Origin: Stomorhina lunata
Taxonomy: Eukaryota > Arthropoda > Insecta > Diptera > Rhiniidae
Length of the DNA stretch: 64,000 bases
Direction: 5' to 3'
Assembly: GCA_933228675.1 (NCBI GenBank)
Contig: OW121743.1
Location: forward strand, 81,605,863 to 81,669,862
Shown in pieces: positions 33,611-44,165 of this stretch (the first letter of the stretch is position 1; every line of letters begins with the position of its first letter). The position numbers and the translations under genes are program-made. The notes under the pieces are model-generated. The model worked only from the letters and a program-made list of their open reading frames with translations. It was not told the origin of the DNA and did no database searches.

Positions 33611-34984
33611 TAACTTAAACTTTTTGTAAGAAATCCCATTTATTCACTCTCAATCTTTGATTTTTAAATTGCATTACTTTTTCCAATCCATCATCTTATT
33701 CCTCCACTCAAGTTCCGTTTCCTTGATTTTCTCATTATCCTTTTTCATCTTTTGTTTTCTTAAAATTTCAAATTGCATTAATACTTCTCGTTAGCCGAGA
33801 AAAGATATTATTTATAAAAATTAAAAGAAAATTTTATTTAAACAGGACATTAAAAGGACATTGATATCGCAAAATTCGTATACACATAAAAGCCTTTAAA
33901 AGAAACACTTATACACACGCAATGTGACAGTAATGTCTGTCGTAAAGTGGTCAAGTGGATGTTTCCACACAATATAACAAATATACAGGGATTAATGTTA
34001 GGGCACAGTGGGTTGATAAAATTATAAAGTGGGTAGAAAATTCCCTAACATAAATATGAAAGTATAGTTGGTTGAAACTACTTGCTCTATCACATTTTTG
34101 CTAAGTTACTCTTTTTTACATAAAATACGGTTATTTTAATTTTTGTTCCGTCATCCCACTGTGCATTCATGGCTATAAGCGGCCAAAGAAGTGGACAATT
34201 ATAAATTGTCTCAGTATGTGCTACATAGCGTGTATCGATGTCTGTGCAAATAAAAATTTCAATCAATTAATTGCCTTGATATACATAAATGTTGTGCACT
34301 CCTAGGAGATGGCATGACAGTCATTTTATGCCACATCCATCCAACCATTCCCCGATCGTCTCTTCCCTGTGACGCGTAATTTAATGTTTAAACCGAGAAA
34401 TGAGCGAACGTTCGTTTTAACATTCAATGGATTCTGTTAAATGGCTAAATGTATTAAGTCAGGCTAAAAGTATAAAAAAAAAATTAAAATTGTATTTTCA
34501 TTTGATACTCGTTTAATTGTTGCAATTCATCTTGGTTATAAATGCATGTAATGCATGCGTAAGTATGTGTTGCAGGAATGTGTGTTGGTTAATCGAATAC
34601 TCATACATATTCCCAAACGAAGTCGGGAAGATTTTGAGGCCTTTTCAGAGGCATGTTTTGGTAGAGACAATGACCACTCCCTTAATAGCTTGAGTGTAAA
34701 TGAAAGCACTTGGTTTCATGGTGGAATTAAAGCTTCTACTTTAAGGCCTTCCAAATGCAATAATGAAGAAGATATTTAAAAAAGTCTTTAAAGCAAATGT
34801 GTTAAATAGGGTCCGCGTTCTTAAAGCTCTGATAAAGAAGGTAGTTTGCTGTATGAATCAGACTCCCTTAGAAAGGAAGGAACATCCTACAAGAAGTCTT
34901 GGTTGAAGAAGACAAGAATGAATGTGTAATATTTTAGAAAGGAATATCAAATCCTATTGAATGTGATGGAAAGTTAAGACATTC
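33611..34984. other. Unique sequence with one unexplained open frame
   Basis: A 74-codon plus-strand frame at 34555-34779 (MRKYVLQECVLVNRI start) has near-normal amino-acid composition for a protein, unlike most frames here, but no family I recognise, no splice context and no continuation. Possibly chance, possibly an eroded transposon or gene fragment. Confidence 0.4.
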
Positions 34985-35272
34985 TACGAAAGAATATAAT
35001 ATAATGAAGTTGCACTTCCATGCATTGATTTGACGTATGGTCCGTTTGAAAAGTCCTATGAAAAAGAACATATACCGCTTTCACTCAAATTCGGAAGCTA
35101 CTTATGAAGAAGATCCAATGGAATGGAATCCAATGGAAGAAAGCTAAGGCACATACACTTGTTCATGAAACGTATGTTTATATGCGCGTTTATGTGTTTT
35201 TATTGTTCTTTATAAACTTTAATATAACTTTTGGCAGAAAAAAATGCATGAAGTGCAATATCTTTATACTAT
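34985..35272 (+). repeat. Dispersed repeat Q, copy 2
   Basis: Second copy of Q, with TTGATTTGACGTATGGTCCG, TTTGAAAAGTCC, GAAAGCTAAGGCACATACAC, TATGTGTTTTTATTGTTCTT and GAAGTGCAATATCTTTATAC. It carries an extra local duplication, GATCCAATGGAATGGAATCC followed by AATGGAAG. Confidence 0.85.
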
Positions 35273-35984
35273 AGGGGTTTGGTTTGTCCGCTTAAAAAGC
35301 TAGAAAGAAAGATAAATATTCGAGCCAGCAAATTACCCTAAAAAGGCTTTCTTGTAGAAAGCAGTTTAGAATGTTATTAGAATATTTCAAAAAAAATATC
35401 TACTTCTATTATAAGGTATACAAAATGTACGCCTGGAAAATATTTTTACTGATACATGCAATTTAATGTACTCAAATTTACACTCAAAAAATTTTACAAA
35501 TTTTTTAAGCAATGGAGTCTAGAGATCATCAAGGTTGTCTCATAATTTGTGGAAACCTTTCCATTATGCACTATAAATTAAAAATTATGCTACTTTACTA
35601 ATATTTACTTTCGAGTGTATCACACTGGATCTACTCTTCATTTAAAATTAACCACATAACCATGTGTTTAATCGGGGAGGGGGAAAAATTAATAGTGATG
35701 CCGGCTAGAGTTAAGTGTCTCAATGGGTGTGTGCATTAATGACTTAACTCTTGATCAATTACTACTACGTTGCAGTCAGAAAAAAAAATTAAAAAAATCT
35801 CTTTATTCTACAACAAATTTTCACACCAGGCTGTGGTTAATTTGATATTTAAGAAATGCATGAATACGTGTACCATAACGGGCTATAAATCAAGAATTTT
35901 CTGTGCAGTTGCTTTAAAGGTTTCTTCAATTGAGACATTGAATCATACAATGATGGACAGAGAGAAAATGAGGTTATACATCCT
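35273..35984. other. Unique sequence
   Basis: No repeat or gene recognised. The 89-codon frame from 35770 has no family resemblance. Confidence 0.45.
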
Positions 35985-36312
35985 TAATGGGTTATACCTA
36001 GTATTTAACAATCACTTTACAGGTCAGAGTTTCTTTTGAAACAGAAAAATCGATTTTAAGTAAAAATCGGTTTAAAGGTTTACGAGTTATAACCAAACTA
36101 AGCAAGCAAAGGTTAACAGTAAGATTACATTAGATAAGCGACAAAAGATATTAGGTTTTCTTTACAATAACCCAAATCTTTTTAAGGCATTTTCTATAGC
36201 TAAAGAATCGATTTGACATTAATACCGGTTCGTAAGTTAAAGAGTTATGAGCAAAAGAATCAATCTGCGAATACAAAGAAAAATTACAAATTAGTTATGG
36301 GATATCACTTAT
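35985..36312 (+). repeat. Decayed tandem repeat, left of DINE copy D
   Basis: Two units of about 160 bp with AATCGATTTTAAGTAAAAAT, CGGTTTAAAGGTTTACGAG and TTATAACC; second unit AATCGATTTGACATTAATAC, CGGTTCGTAAG. The pattern resumes after the DINE insertion at about 37240. Confidence 0.65.
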
Positions 36313-37092
36313 TATACCTTTCACCACCATTGGTGGAAAGGGTATTATATGTTTGTGCTGATGTATGTAACGCATAGAAATATTTGTCTCAGACCCATTT
36401 TAGTATACCAATAGGCTTAGAATCACTTTCTGAGTTGATTTAGCGATGTCCGTCCGTCTGGCTGGCTGGCTGGACCCCCATGTAAACCTTGTAATCAAAC
36501 TACAGGTCGCAATAATTTGATGAAATTTGGCACAGGTAATTTTTTGGATAATGGCTATTGAAATTCGTCAAAATCGGTTCATTATTTATGGTACCTCCCA
36601 TAGGTCCCACTTCCCGGAATTGATATATTGGCCACAAAAATCAATATTTTTTCATTAAATTTAAAATAAATACTGCTTATGTAAACATAAATCACTGTAC
36701 CAAATTTCGTTGAAATCGGTCCACATTTGACCATAACTCCCATACAAAATCTTCTTTAAAAACGCACTTAATGAGACAAAAATCACTAAAACGCTCATAA
36801 TTCCAAAGATAATGATAATTTTAAGTTTATTTTTTGCATACATAATTTTTGCAACAACTGTAATAAACTTGCCAAATTTCGAGATAATCGGTATACAGTT
36901 GACCCTAGCTCTCATATAAGTCCAAATGACGGAAACAGCTTATATATATAATATAAGTTTTAAGAAAATGTTTGTGTGATGGCAAAATTTAGCAAATATT
37001 TTTTTTATAGAAAAAATAACGTCTTTGATCTTAGTGGTGAAGGGTATCGTGTGGTCGGGCTTGACCGACTATAGCACTTTCTTACTTGTTTT
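36313..37092 (-). mobile_element. DINE-1-like repeat, copy D (reversed)
   Basis: Starts TATACCTTTCACCACCATTG / GGTGGAAAGGGTATTA, core GATGTCCGTCCGTCTGGCTG (36448), boxes AATCGGTTCATTATTTATGG and AATCGGTCCACATTTGACC, ends TCGTGTGGTCGGGCTTGACC and TATAGCACTTTCTTACTTGT. About 780 bp and the best-preserved copy. Confidence 0.88.
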
Positions 37093-37239
37093 TACATAAG
37101 TGTATTGCACTAGGAATCCAATTTTATACAATTATTTATTTTTGTAAGTTTTTTTGACTGAACCAAAAAAGGAGTATCCCTAATTCTAGATAGATTGAAA
37201 ACCACGCATTTAATCTTATTTGCAAGACAAAATAAATAG

Positions 37240-37560
37240 GAATTATCTATACAAAATCGCTTAAATCTTTTAAAGCTATGACAAGAGATTCAGTCAACGG
37301 ACACAAAAGAAAATTACAAATTAACAGGATAGCGGACGTTTTCAGTTTAAAATTTTATATGGCAGACAAATTAATTGAACATCAACATCGGTTCATTAGT
37401 TTGCGAAATTAAATGATTCTTTAACTTTAATGTGTCAATGTCTTCCACAACATCGGTAACAGTTTCGTTGATTAAAAAAATCGATTTTAAATCAATATCG
37501 GTTCAAAAGTTTACGAGTTATAACACTAGTCAACAGCTAAAATTGCATTTAAGTTGAATT
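37240..37560 (+). repeat. Decayed tandem repeat, right of DINE copy D
   Basis: Continuation of the array at 35985: AATCGATTTTAAATCAATAT, CGGTTCAAAAGTTTACGAG, TTATAACAC. AGAAAATTACAAATTAACAG parallels AGAAAAATTACAAATTAGTT at 36279. Confidence 0.6.
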
Positions 37561-38037
37561 TTTCTTATGTGTTAAGCACAAAAACACCCAAAAAGATTTG
37601 TTTTCTTAATTTTTTTTGGAAGATGTTTTCTTAGTTAGGCAACGGTATCTTAAAAATGACTTGTCGAATTTTATTGAAAATATATCAATGGATTTAAAAC
37701 AAAATGGCCCTAAGATGTAGTTACACAAGATTTTTCAAGTTATTTACATCTCAATGTAAGACAATATTTTTTAATGTGCATAATCGAAATTTTTTTTTTA
37801 ACTTCATAAAAAATCGAAAATGACGTTACTTGATCATAAAACTACGAATTTTCCAAGTAATATAATCCTCATACTATGAAAATCCCTTGATTAGTACAAA
37901 TTTTATAACAAAAACGTAAAAATACTTAAATTTGGGGAACAAATTTTTATACAAAATCAATTCTTTAAAAAATGAGGCTTGGCATGAAATATTTTTGTTT
38001 ATAAAGCCTGTTTAAAATAAACAAAATCATTCAAAAT
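37561..38037. other. Unique AT-rich sequence
   Basis: Nothing recognised. Confidence 0.45.
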
Positions 38038-38500
38038 TTTATGGTACCTCCTAACAATTTTCTTCCTGAAACTTAGTTTTACGTTCCTTAAAGCCAAAAA
38101 TTTGCTTTTATCTTTATGACACATATCTTTATGGCACATATCTTTTTTGTGGAAGTAGGATCATTTAAATTGAAATTTTCCAAAACCGGTCTTCGAGTAC
38201 ATTCCATAGGTCTTATTTCCCGGAGTTGCGATTTTGAAGTTATATACAAAATTTTGTTTTTAATTTCAATTCAATATATTGAAGTTTATTTCAATGAAAA
38301 TTATGTTGAAAACGGTCCATTTTTGACCATAGCTCAAATACAAAACCTTCTGTCAAAAGGCACTTAAATGCGTCGAAATTAAGTCTGAAGATATTACAAA
38401 TGTTGTGTTTATTTTTTGAAACATACTTTTTGTATAAACTGTAAATATCTAAATTTCGAGAAAATCGTTCCGCATTTTAACCTAGCTCCCATATAAGACC
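38038..38500 (-). repeat. Old DINE-like remnant
   Basis: GGTACCTCCTAACAATTTTC, TTCCCGGAGTTGCGATTTTG, ACGGTCCATTTTTGACCATA and AACCTAGCTCCCATATAAG match the boxes of the DINE-like copies in order, but the terminal motifs and GTCY core are lost. Confidence 0.6.
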
Positions 38501-38703
38501 CATTGAAGATAATGGCTTAAATACAAAATTAGATATTTTTACTTTATTGTTAATAAAATCAGCATTTAATAATGGATTTTTAGGAAATAAGACTTGGTTT
38601 ATGTGGAATATTTACAGTTTTAAGTTCATGTTAATTTTTAAATTTTCGATTTTTTATGAATTTTCAAGAAATTCAAAAATTTTAATTTTTCATAAATTTT
38701 TTT

Positions 38704-39065
38704 CTACTCAAAAGAAAAATTATTCTCATTTAATCCCAGTCTATAACGAATTGTTTGTAAATCAAAGGCAAAAGCTCAGATTAACGACGGAACAAAAGTG
38801 ATAATTTGAGCTTTTGCCTTTGATTTACAAACATAATTCGTAAAGATTGTGTTTGTAAAATAGGTAATAATGCGAGGTTTTCGATCTCTATAAAAGTAGT
38901 GATACTCCTCCTGAAGATGATGGCTTAGCCAAACACCGAAACGCGCCCAGGAATTGGTTATTACCACAAACATTTTTTTTGGCTTTTACCAATAAATTGT
39001 CTTATAACATTAACAAATCTATGTAAAAGACTGGGATTAAATGCGAATAATTTTTCTTTTGAATA
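38704..39065 (-). repeat. Dispersed repeat R, copy 2, arranged as a double foldback
   Basis: Copy of R in reverse orientation (GAAACGCGCCCAGGAATTGG, ATACTCCTCCTGAAGATG, AATGCGAGGTTTTCGATC). Outer arms TACTCAAAAGAAAAATTATT...CCCAGTCT (38704-38742) and its complement (39028-39065) pair. Inner arms CGAATTGTTTGTAAATC...GCTCAGATTA (38748-38783) and 38803-38838 also pair, with a 19-base loop. Confidence 0.85.
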
Positions 39066-39223
39066 ATATTTACTATGCAAATAACTCTGAATCCTTTAGG
39101 CATATAAACAAATAGTTTTAGAGCAACTTTAACATAATTCTATTTTCTTTCCCTTCTGTGACTTTCAAGAAAATCGAAGAACCCATTTCAAAGATATCAT
39201 AAGATCGATGGAGCAGTCTTTTC

Positions 39224-39335
39224 CAATTGAAAATAAATTGAATTAATTTAATTAATTGAATTAATTTAATTAATTGAATTAATTTAATTAATTGAATTAA
39301 TTTAATTAATTGAATTAATTTAATTAATTAATAAA
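39224..39335. repeat. 18-bp A/T tandem repeat
   Basis: About five copies of GAATTAATTTAATTAATT; the unit itself is made of near-palindromic AATTAATT blocks. Confidence 0.95.
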
Positions 39336-39469
39336 CACGGTCGAGTTTATAACAAGAAGACCATAACGAATAATCAACTAATTTTATTGGCTAGTGTAAA
39401 TTTTTGTTGGCTAGTGTAATTTTCAGTCACCAAGTCTATAAGAAGGTGTTCGATAATGATTCTGAGGGA

Positions 39470-39600
39470 ACTTGTAAAATAGGGCTTCCAAAACTTATAT
39501 GCAAAGACCAAGTAAAATAAAATCTTTTAAAACTTGGCCTTCGAAATTGAAAAATATGGAATTTTAAGATATGCTCTTTGATCTATACAGGCTGCAACTA
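39470..39600 (+). repeat. Dispersed repeat P, partial copy 3
   Basis: GCAAAGACCAAGTAAAAT, TAAAACTTGGCCTTCGAAAT and TGAAAAATATGG parallel GAAAGACCAAGTAGAGG, ACAACTTGGCCTATAAAAT and TGAAGAATAT in copy 1. Only the 3' half is present. Confidence 0.6.
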
Positions 39601-39627
39601 TACAGGCTGCAGCTATACTTTAATATA

Positions 39628-40448
39628 CAGGGTTTTCCATTTTGCGGATCTTTTTTCATGATATATTTATTATAAAGTTTAAACGTTGACATTATGTATA
39701 AAACACTAGATCATTTAAATGATCACCACGCGAAATGTGTCAAGTATTGATTTTTCGACAACTTTTTGACACATATGGGGCGGTATCTCAGCCATAACTT
39801 GACGAATGTTGGTTTTTAGGCGCTCAAGAGTTTATCTGCATAAATACGGTCTTTCGCGTAGCCAAACAAAAAAGTCTAATGGCGTCAAATCACATGATCT
39901 TGGTGGCCAGTTGATATCGCCACGACGAGAAATTATGCGGCCAGGTAATGCCTCTTACAATAAAGCCACATTCGCTCGAGTTGTGTTTGATGTGGCACCG
40001 TCTTGTTGAAACCACATATTCTTCAAGTCGTATTCATCAATAATGCGCCGTAAGACAGTCCCAATTCCTGAGAACGACGAGGAATCGACATATTCGGGTC
40101 TTCGGCAACACTTTCACTTATAGCAGCGACATTTTCAGCAGGACGAGCGAAACGATGATGCACAGGCCTTACAATATTTGTAACCACTCCAGTCTCTTCA
40201 AATTTCTTCACAATTTTGCCAATTGCTTGCGTAGTTGAACGATTATGAAACTATAATCGTTGCAGAATCACCATTTTTGTAGTATGTTTTGATAATTTTT
40301 ATGAGTTGTATGATACTTAAGCGATCCATTTTCGTCAATGTCAGACTTTCAACTTAAAAGAAAAAAAAAAAAAATGGTTTAACACATTAGTTTGACAGAT
40401 GTCGAATTCCAGTCCTATACTTTTGAAACCACGAAATAGATAACCCGA
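39628..40448 (-). mobile_element. Internally deleted mariner-like element, DD41D-like
   Basis: The left end CAGGGTTTTCCATTTTGCGG and the right end read inwards TCGGGTTATCTATTTCGTGG match at 14 of 20 bases. TA lies outside both ends (39626-39627 and 40449-40450). At 821 bp the element is well short of a full mariner, as expected from the internal deletion described in the pseudogene entry. Confidence 0.8.
39740..40330 (-). pseudogene. mariner-like transposase with central deletion
   Basis: The minus strand reads KKFEETGVVTNIVRP, HHRFARPAENVAAISES and IPRRSQELGLSYG (40211 to about 40045): the linker and second HTH of the N-terminal DNA-binding part. At about 40045 reading jumps straight into IIDEYDLKNMWFQQDGATSN, then ISRRGDINWPPRSCDLTPLD with FF and, after a frameshift, LKTNIRQVMAEIPPHMCQKV. 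The deletion removed the first catalytic Asp and the middle of the RNase-H fold. The Asp of QQDG and the Asp of PLDFF are separated by 41 residues (counting one stop), the spacing of the DD41D (rosa-like) group. One in-frame stop and at least one frameshift also inactivate it. Confidence 0.85.
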
Positions 40449-40450
40449 TA

Positions 40451-40870
40451 CTTTCAGTTTTTTGTACTTAGATTCATCATTAATTTTATCTATTTAATAT
40501 GTTTCCAATTTTATTTTTTAAATGTAAAAATGTCTCAGTTTCTGAGTTTTGATGAGCTTTTGTTGATTCGTTACACTTTTTTTGATCGATTGTATTACAA
40601 GTACAAGTTAATTAAATGCTCTACGAGTATAATGTGATAAATTTGATATATCTCTTTCATATTCAACCTGATACTAAGTTAATTTTACGCTTGAGCAAGT
40701 CTATTATAAAGTAATTATTGTGGCTTTAATGATTAATCTTATTATGTCTTAGAGCTTGGTAAAGAAAAAATATAAAAAATATGTGAATTTAAATGAAAAT
40801 GTTTTTTTAGTTTTCCATACGAAATTTTCTCATAAGTTATTAAAGCTTTTTCTAGAGAAACATTTTAAAG
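40451..40870. other. Unique AT-rich sequence
   Basis: No feature recognised except the first AAAGCTTTT motifs near 40845-40875, which become frequent after 42500. Confidence 0.45.
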
Positions 40871-40878
40871 CTTTTAAA

Positions 40879-41730
40879 CAGGGACCGTAACTGTTATAAC
40901 TTTTATCGTAAAAGTCAGAAAATAAAAGTTATTTTTTGACTTTTATTTTTTCGAGCAGAAATAAAAGTTATTTTTTGACTTTTATTTTTTCGATAAAAAA
41001 TAACAGTTATTTTTGACTTTTATTTTTTCAAGCAAAAATAAAAGTTATTTTTTAACTTTTATTTTTTTCGAGCAAAAATAACAGTTATTTTTGACTTTTA
41101 TTATTTCGAGCATGAATAAAAGTTTTTTTTTTGACTTTATTTTTTTCGAGCAGAAATAAAAGTTATTTTTTGACTTTTATTTTTTCGAGCAGAAATAAAA
41201 GTTACTTTTGTTTAAATTCATGATAAATTTATTGAAAATTTTTGTCAAACAAAGATAATTTTTCAGTGAAAATAATTTGCATATGCTCAAAAATTAATGG
41301 AGTTGAGTTGAAAACACAAAAATAACTTTTATTTCTGCTCGAAGAAATAAAAGTCAAAAAATAACTTTTATTTCTGCTCGAAAAAATAAAAGTCAAAAAA
41401 TAACTTTTATTTTTGCTCGAAAAAATAAAAGTCAAAAAATAACTTTTATTCATGATCGAAATAATAAAATAGAAAATTAACTGTTATTTTTGCTTGAAAA
41501 AATAAAAGTTAAAAAATAACTTTTATTTTTGCTCAAAAAAATAAAAATCAAAAAATAATTGTTATTTTTTTTTCTAAAAAATAAAAATCAGATTTTTAAA
41601 AATCATCGCATTTTATGAAAATTTTGTCCAAGACTATCAAAATGGTATACTTGGTTTTATTCTCCGACATTTCCTTGCGGTTACTTTTTTTAATCAAAAA
41701 TTCAAAAATAACAGTTATTTTCGGTCCCTG
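40879..41730. mobile_element. Foldback hAT-type MITE with internal tandem repeats
   Basis: Ends are CAGGGACCGTAACTGTTAT and, inwards from the right, CAGGGACCGAAAATAACTGTTA. Both carry the CAGGG.CCG terminus common in hAT MITEs. A perfect 8-bp target duplication CTTTTAAA flanks it (40871-40878 and 41731-41738). Each arm (40915-41210 and 41320-41580) is a series of roughly 39-bp repeats, TAAAAGTTATTTTTTGACTT plus TTATTTTTTCGAGCAGAAA on the left and the complement on the right, so nearly the whole element is one large hairpin. The centre (41211-41320) is unique. No coding capacity. Confidence 0.93.
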
Positions 41731-41738
41731 CTTTTAAA

Positions 41739-42499
41739 AGCTCTAAAAAACAACAATAAAATCTTCGAGCCAATAATTTGTGTATTCCACTTTCAAAATG
41801 TCTAATTACAGTTTTGAATACATAACAATTAATATGTTAATGTCACTCCCAAATGATAATGTCAACAACAGCAGCAACAATTGCTGCTGTAAACGATTAC
41901 AATTTTGTTACTATCAACAACTTGCGGTTGGTACCAGTGCTGCCATGTCAACTACAAACATTTAAAACTAAATTATTGATACAAAAACGTAACAATAGTT
42001 ATGATATCAACCTAACGCGAAATTTATGTACAATTTACAGTGGGGCAAAATAGGCAATTATAGGAAAAAAGTTTTTTAAACCATTAGCCAAACGACCAAA
42101 AGCCTTTAAAATCTGCTTTTAAATATAAACTTGTAAAAACTTTAGTTCATTTATATTTTTCGTGATCCACTTTATAGCTTTTCAATACATTTTCATTTAT
42201 CCATTTTCAACACTTCCTCTCTGGAGGTCATCTGTCTGTCTGTCTATCTGTCAATGCTGTTTTTATTTAGTCATTTAAAATTGATATTGTCCTGACAATT
42301 TGTCTCCTTTTTGTTTTTGCAGTTTTTGTGAATTTTGTTGGCAATTTTTAACTCATTTCGAATGTGTTTTGCTGTAAATCTTTGTTAAGCTGACGATAGA
42401 CTCATTAAAAATCAATTGTAAAATAATCATTCTTGTTGTACTCGTATGTCAGTAGCTTTAAGTGTAGTGTATTTAACTATATTTTTAACACGGAAATAT
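41739..42499. other. Unique sequence with short TCTG run
   Basis: TCTGTCTGTCTGTCTATCTG lies at about 42231-42250. An acceptor-like tract (CTCCTTTTTGTTTTTGCAG) ends at about 42321, but the following frame closes within ten codons. GCAGCAACAATTGCTGC near 41871 is a small hairpin. Confidence 0.5.
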
Positions 42500-44165
42500 T
42501 TTTAAAGAAAAGTTTTATACTTATATTAAGTATATTAAGCATTATTTTTTGATACAAAACTATGTTACAAAAGCTTTTTTTATAGAAAAGCTTAAAAACA
42601 TTATTTTTTAACGGAATAATTTAAAGCTGATCTAGAAAAGCTTGTTCTTAAAAATCTTTAAGGTTGTTATAAAAAAGCTTTTACTGTCCAATAAAAATAA
42701 TTTAAATTTTGTCTCTATGGACATTTTTGCCTTTAAAGTTGACCTTTAAAAGCTTTCTAAAAGCTTTTATAAAGAAAGAATTTTGTATGTTTTTTTCTAA
42801 AATGTTATTCTTTAGAAAACCTCTTAAGTTGTCTTTTAAAGCTATTCTAAAAAAGCTTGTTCTTTAAAAAACTTTTAGGCTGTTTTATAAAATCTTTTTT
42901 TATCAAAAAGCTTTTGACTGTCCAATTAAAATAATGCAGCTGTATAAAGGATTATTTTCTTTATGAAACTTTTTTACTGCCGTATTTACTTTTTTTGTAT
43001 ACACATTTTTAAAGTTGTCATAAAAAAGCTTTTTGTTTCCTTTTGAAGCTTTGAACTTACAAAAAACTATTTAGTCGATCTAATGAATGAATTTTCTATT
43101 AAAAAATGTTTATGCTGCCACATGAAAGCTTTTTCCAAACAAATATTTTTTACGGCCCTATTCTTAAACAAAGCTACAATAAAAAAGCTTGTTCTGAAAA
43201 AAATAAGGTGGCAATATAATAGCTTTTCTATACTTACAGAAGAACTTTTATATTAAAATATTAAAAATTTATTATACACGTTTTTATTCGGCCTTATCCA
43301 AGCTTTTTCTATTAAAAAATAAGGAACCGTACAAAGTCTTTTTTGTAATAATATTTTTAAATTGCTTTATAAAAGCTTTTTTTAATACCTATAGATGACC
43401 TTTTGCTTTACAGTTTTGATATAAGCTTTTATAAAAGCCTTTTCTGCATAAATATTTTAGAACTGTCATAAAAAAGCTTTTTTAATTAAAAAATTCTTTA
43501 CTGTTAATTGTTTTGAATGACTATACGATAGCTTTTTCTTTACTTAAAGAAAAACTGTCTATTGCTTTTTAAAAATAAGAGCTTTTTCTAAAATAAAAAA
43601 AGGAAGTTCAAAAATCTTTTGGAATAGCATTTAAGCTTTATCTATATTAAAAGTTCTGGCTTTTTCTCAACATTTTTAAAGCTGTCTTTTAATTCTTTTG
43701 GCTGCCTTATCAAAGCTTTTTATTGGTAGCCTTGGTATGAGCTTTTTCTTAATAAAAACCTTTGCATTAGAAAAAACTCTAAGAAGAGCTTTTAAATAAT
43801 AATTTATGGTCTGCGCTGACATTTAAAAGCTTTTCGTTCAAAAAAAATTCATCCCTAAGTATAAAAGCTTTTTAGAAAGATTTGAGTATATTCTACAAAA
43901 GCTTTAAAAATATAAGCTTCTAAAAGCTTTTTTAAAACAATACAAGCTTTTAAGATATAAGTTTTATAAAAGCTTTTTTAAAACAAAATAAGCTTTTATT
44001 ATGGATACATTTTTATGAAATGGTACGTTTTTTTATGAAGTATTATACATTTTTATGAAATAGTATAAAAGCTTTTAACATATAACACAAAAAATAGGTT
44101 GTCATGTAAAAACTTTTTTAAAATTGAAGTTTTTCAATTTATTATCTTTTAAAAAAGCTTATTTT
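42500..44165. repeat. Diffuse AAAAGCTTTT-rich repeat field
   Basis: Dozens of AAAAGCTTTT, AAAAAGCTTTTT or AAAGCTTGTTCT motifs spaced about 30-80 bp, separated by loosely similar T-rich segments (such as TTAAAGTTGTC or TAGGCTGTTTTATAA). It reads as a very decayed tandem array whose palindromic core has outlasted the rest. Confidence 0.7.
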
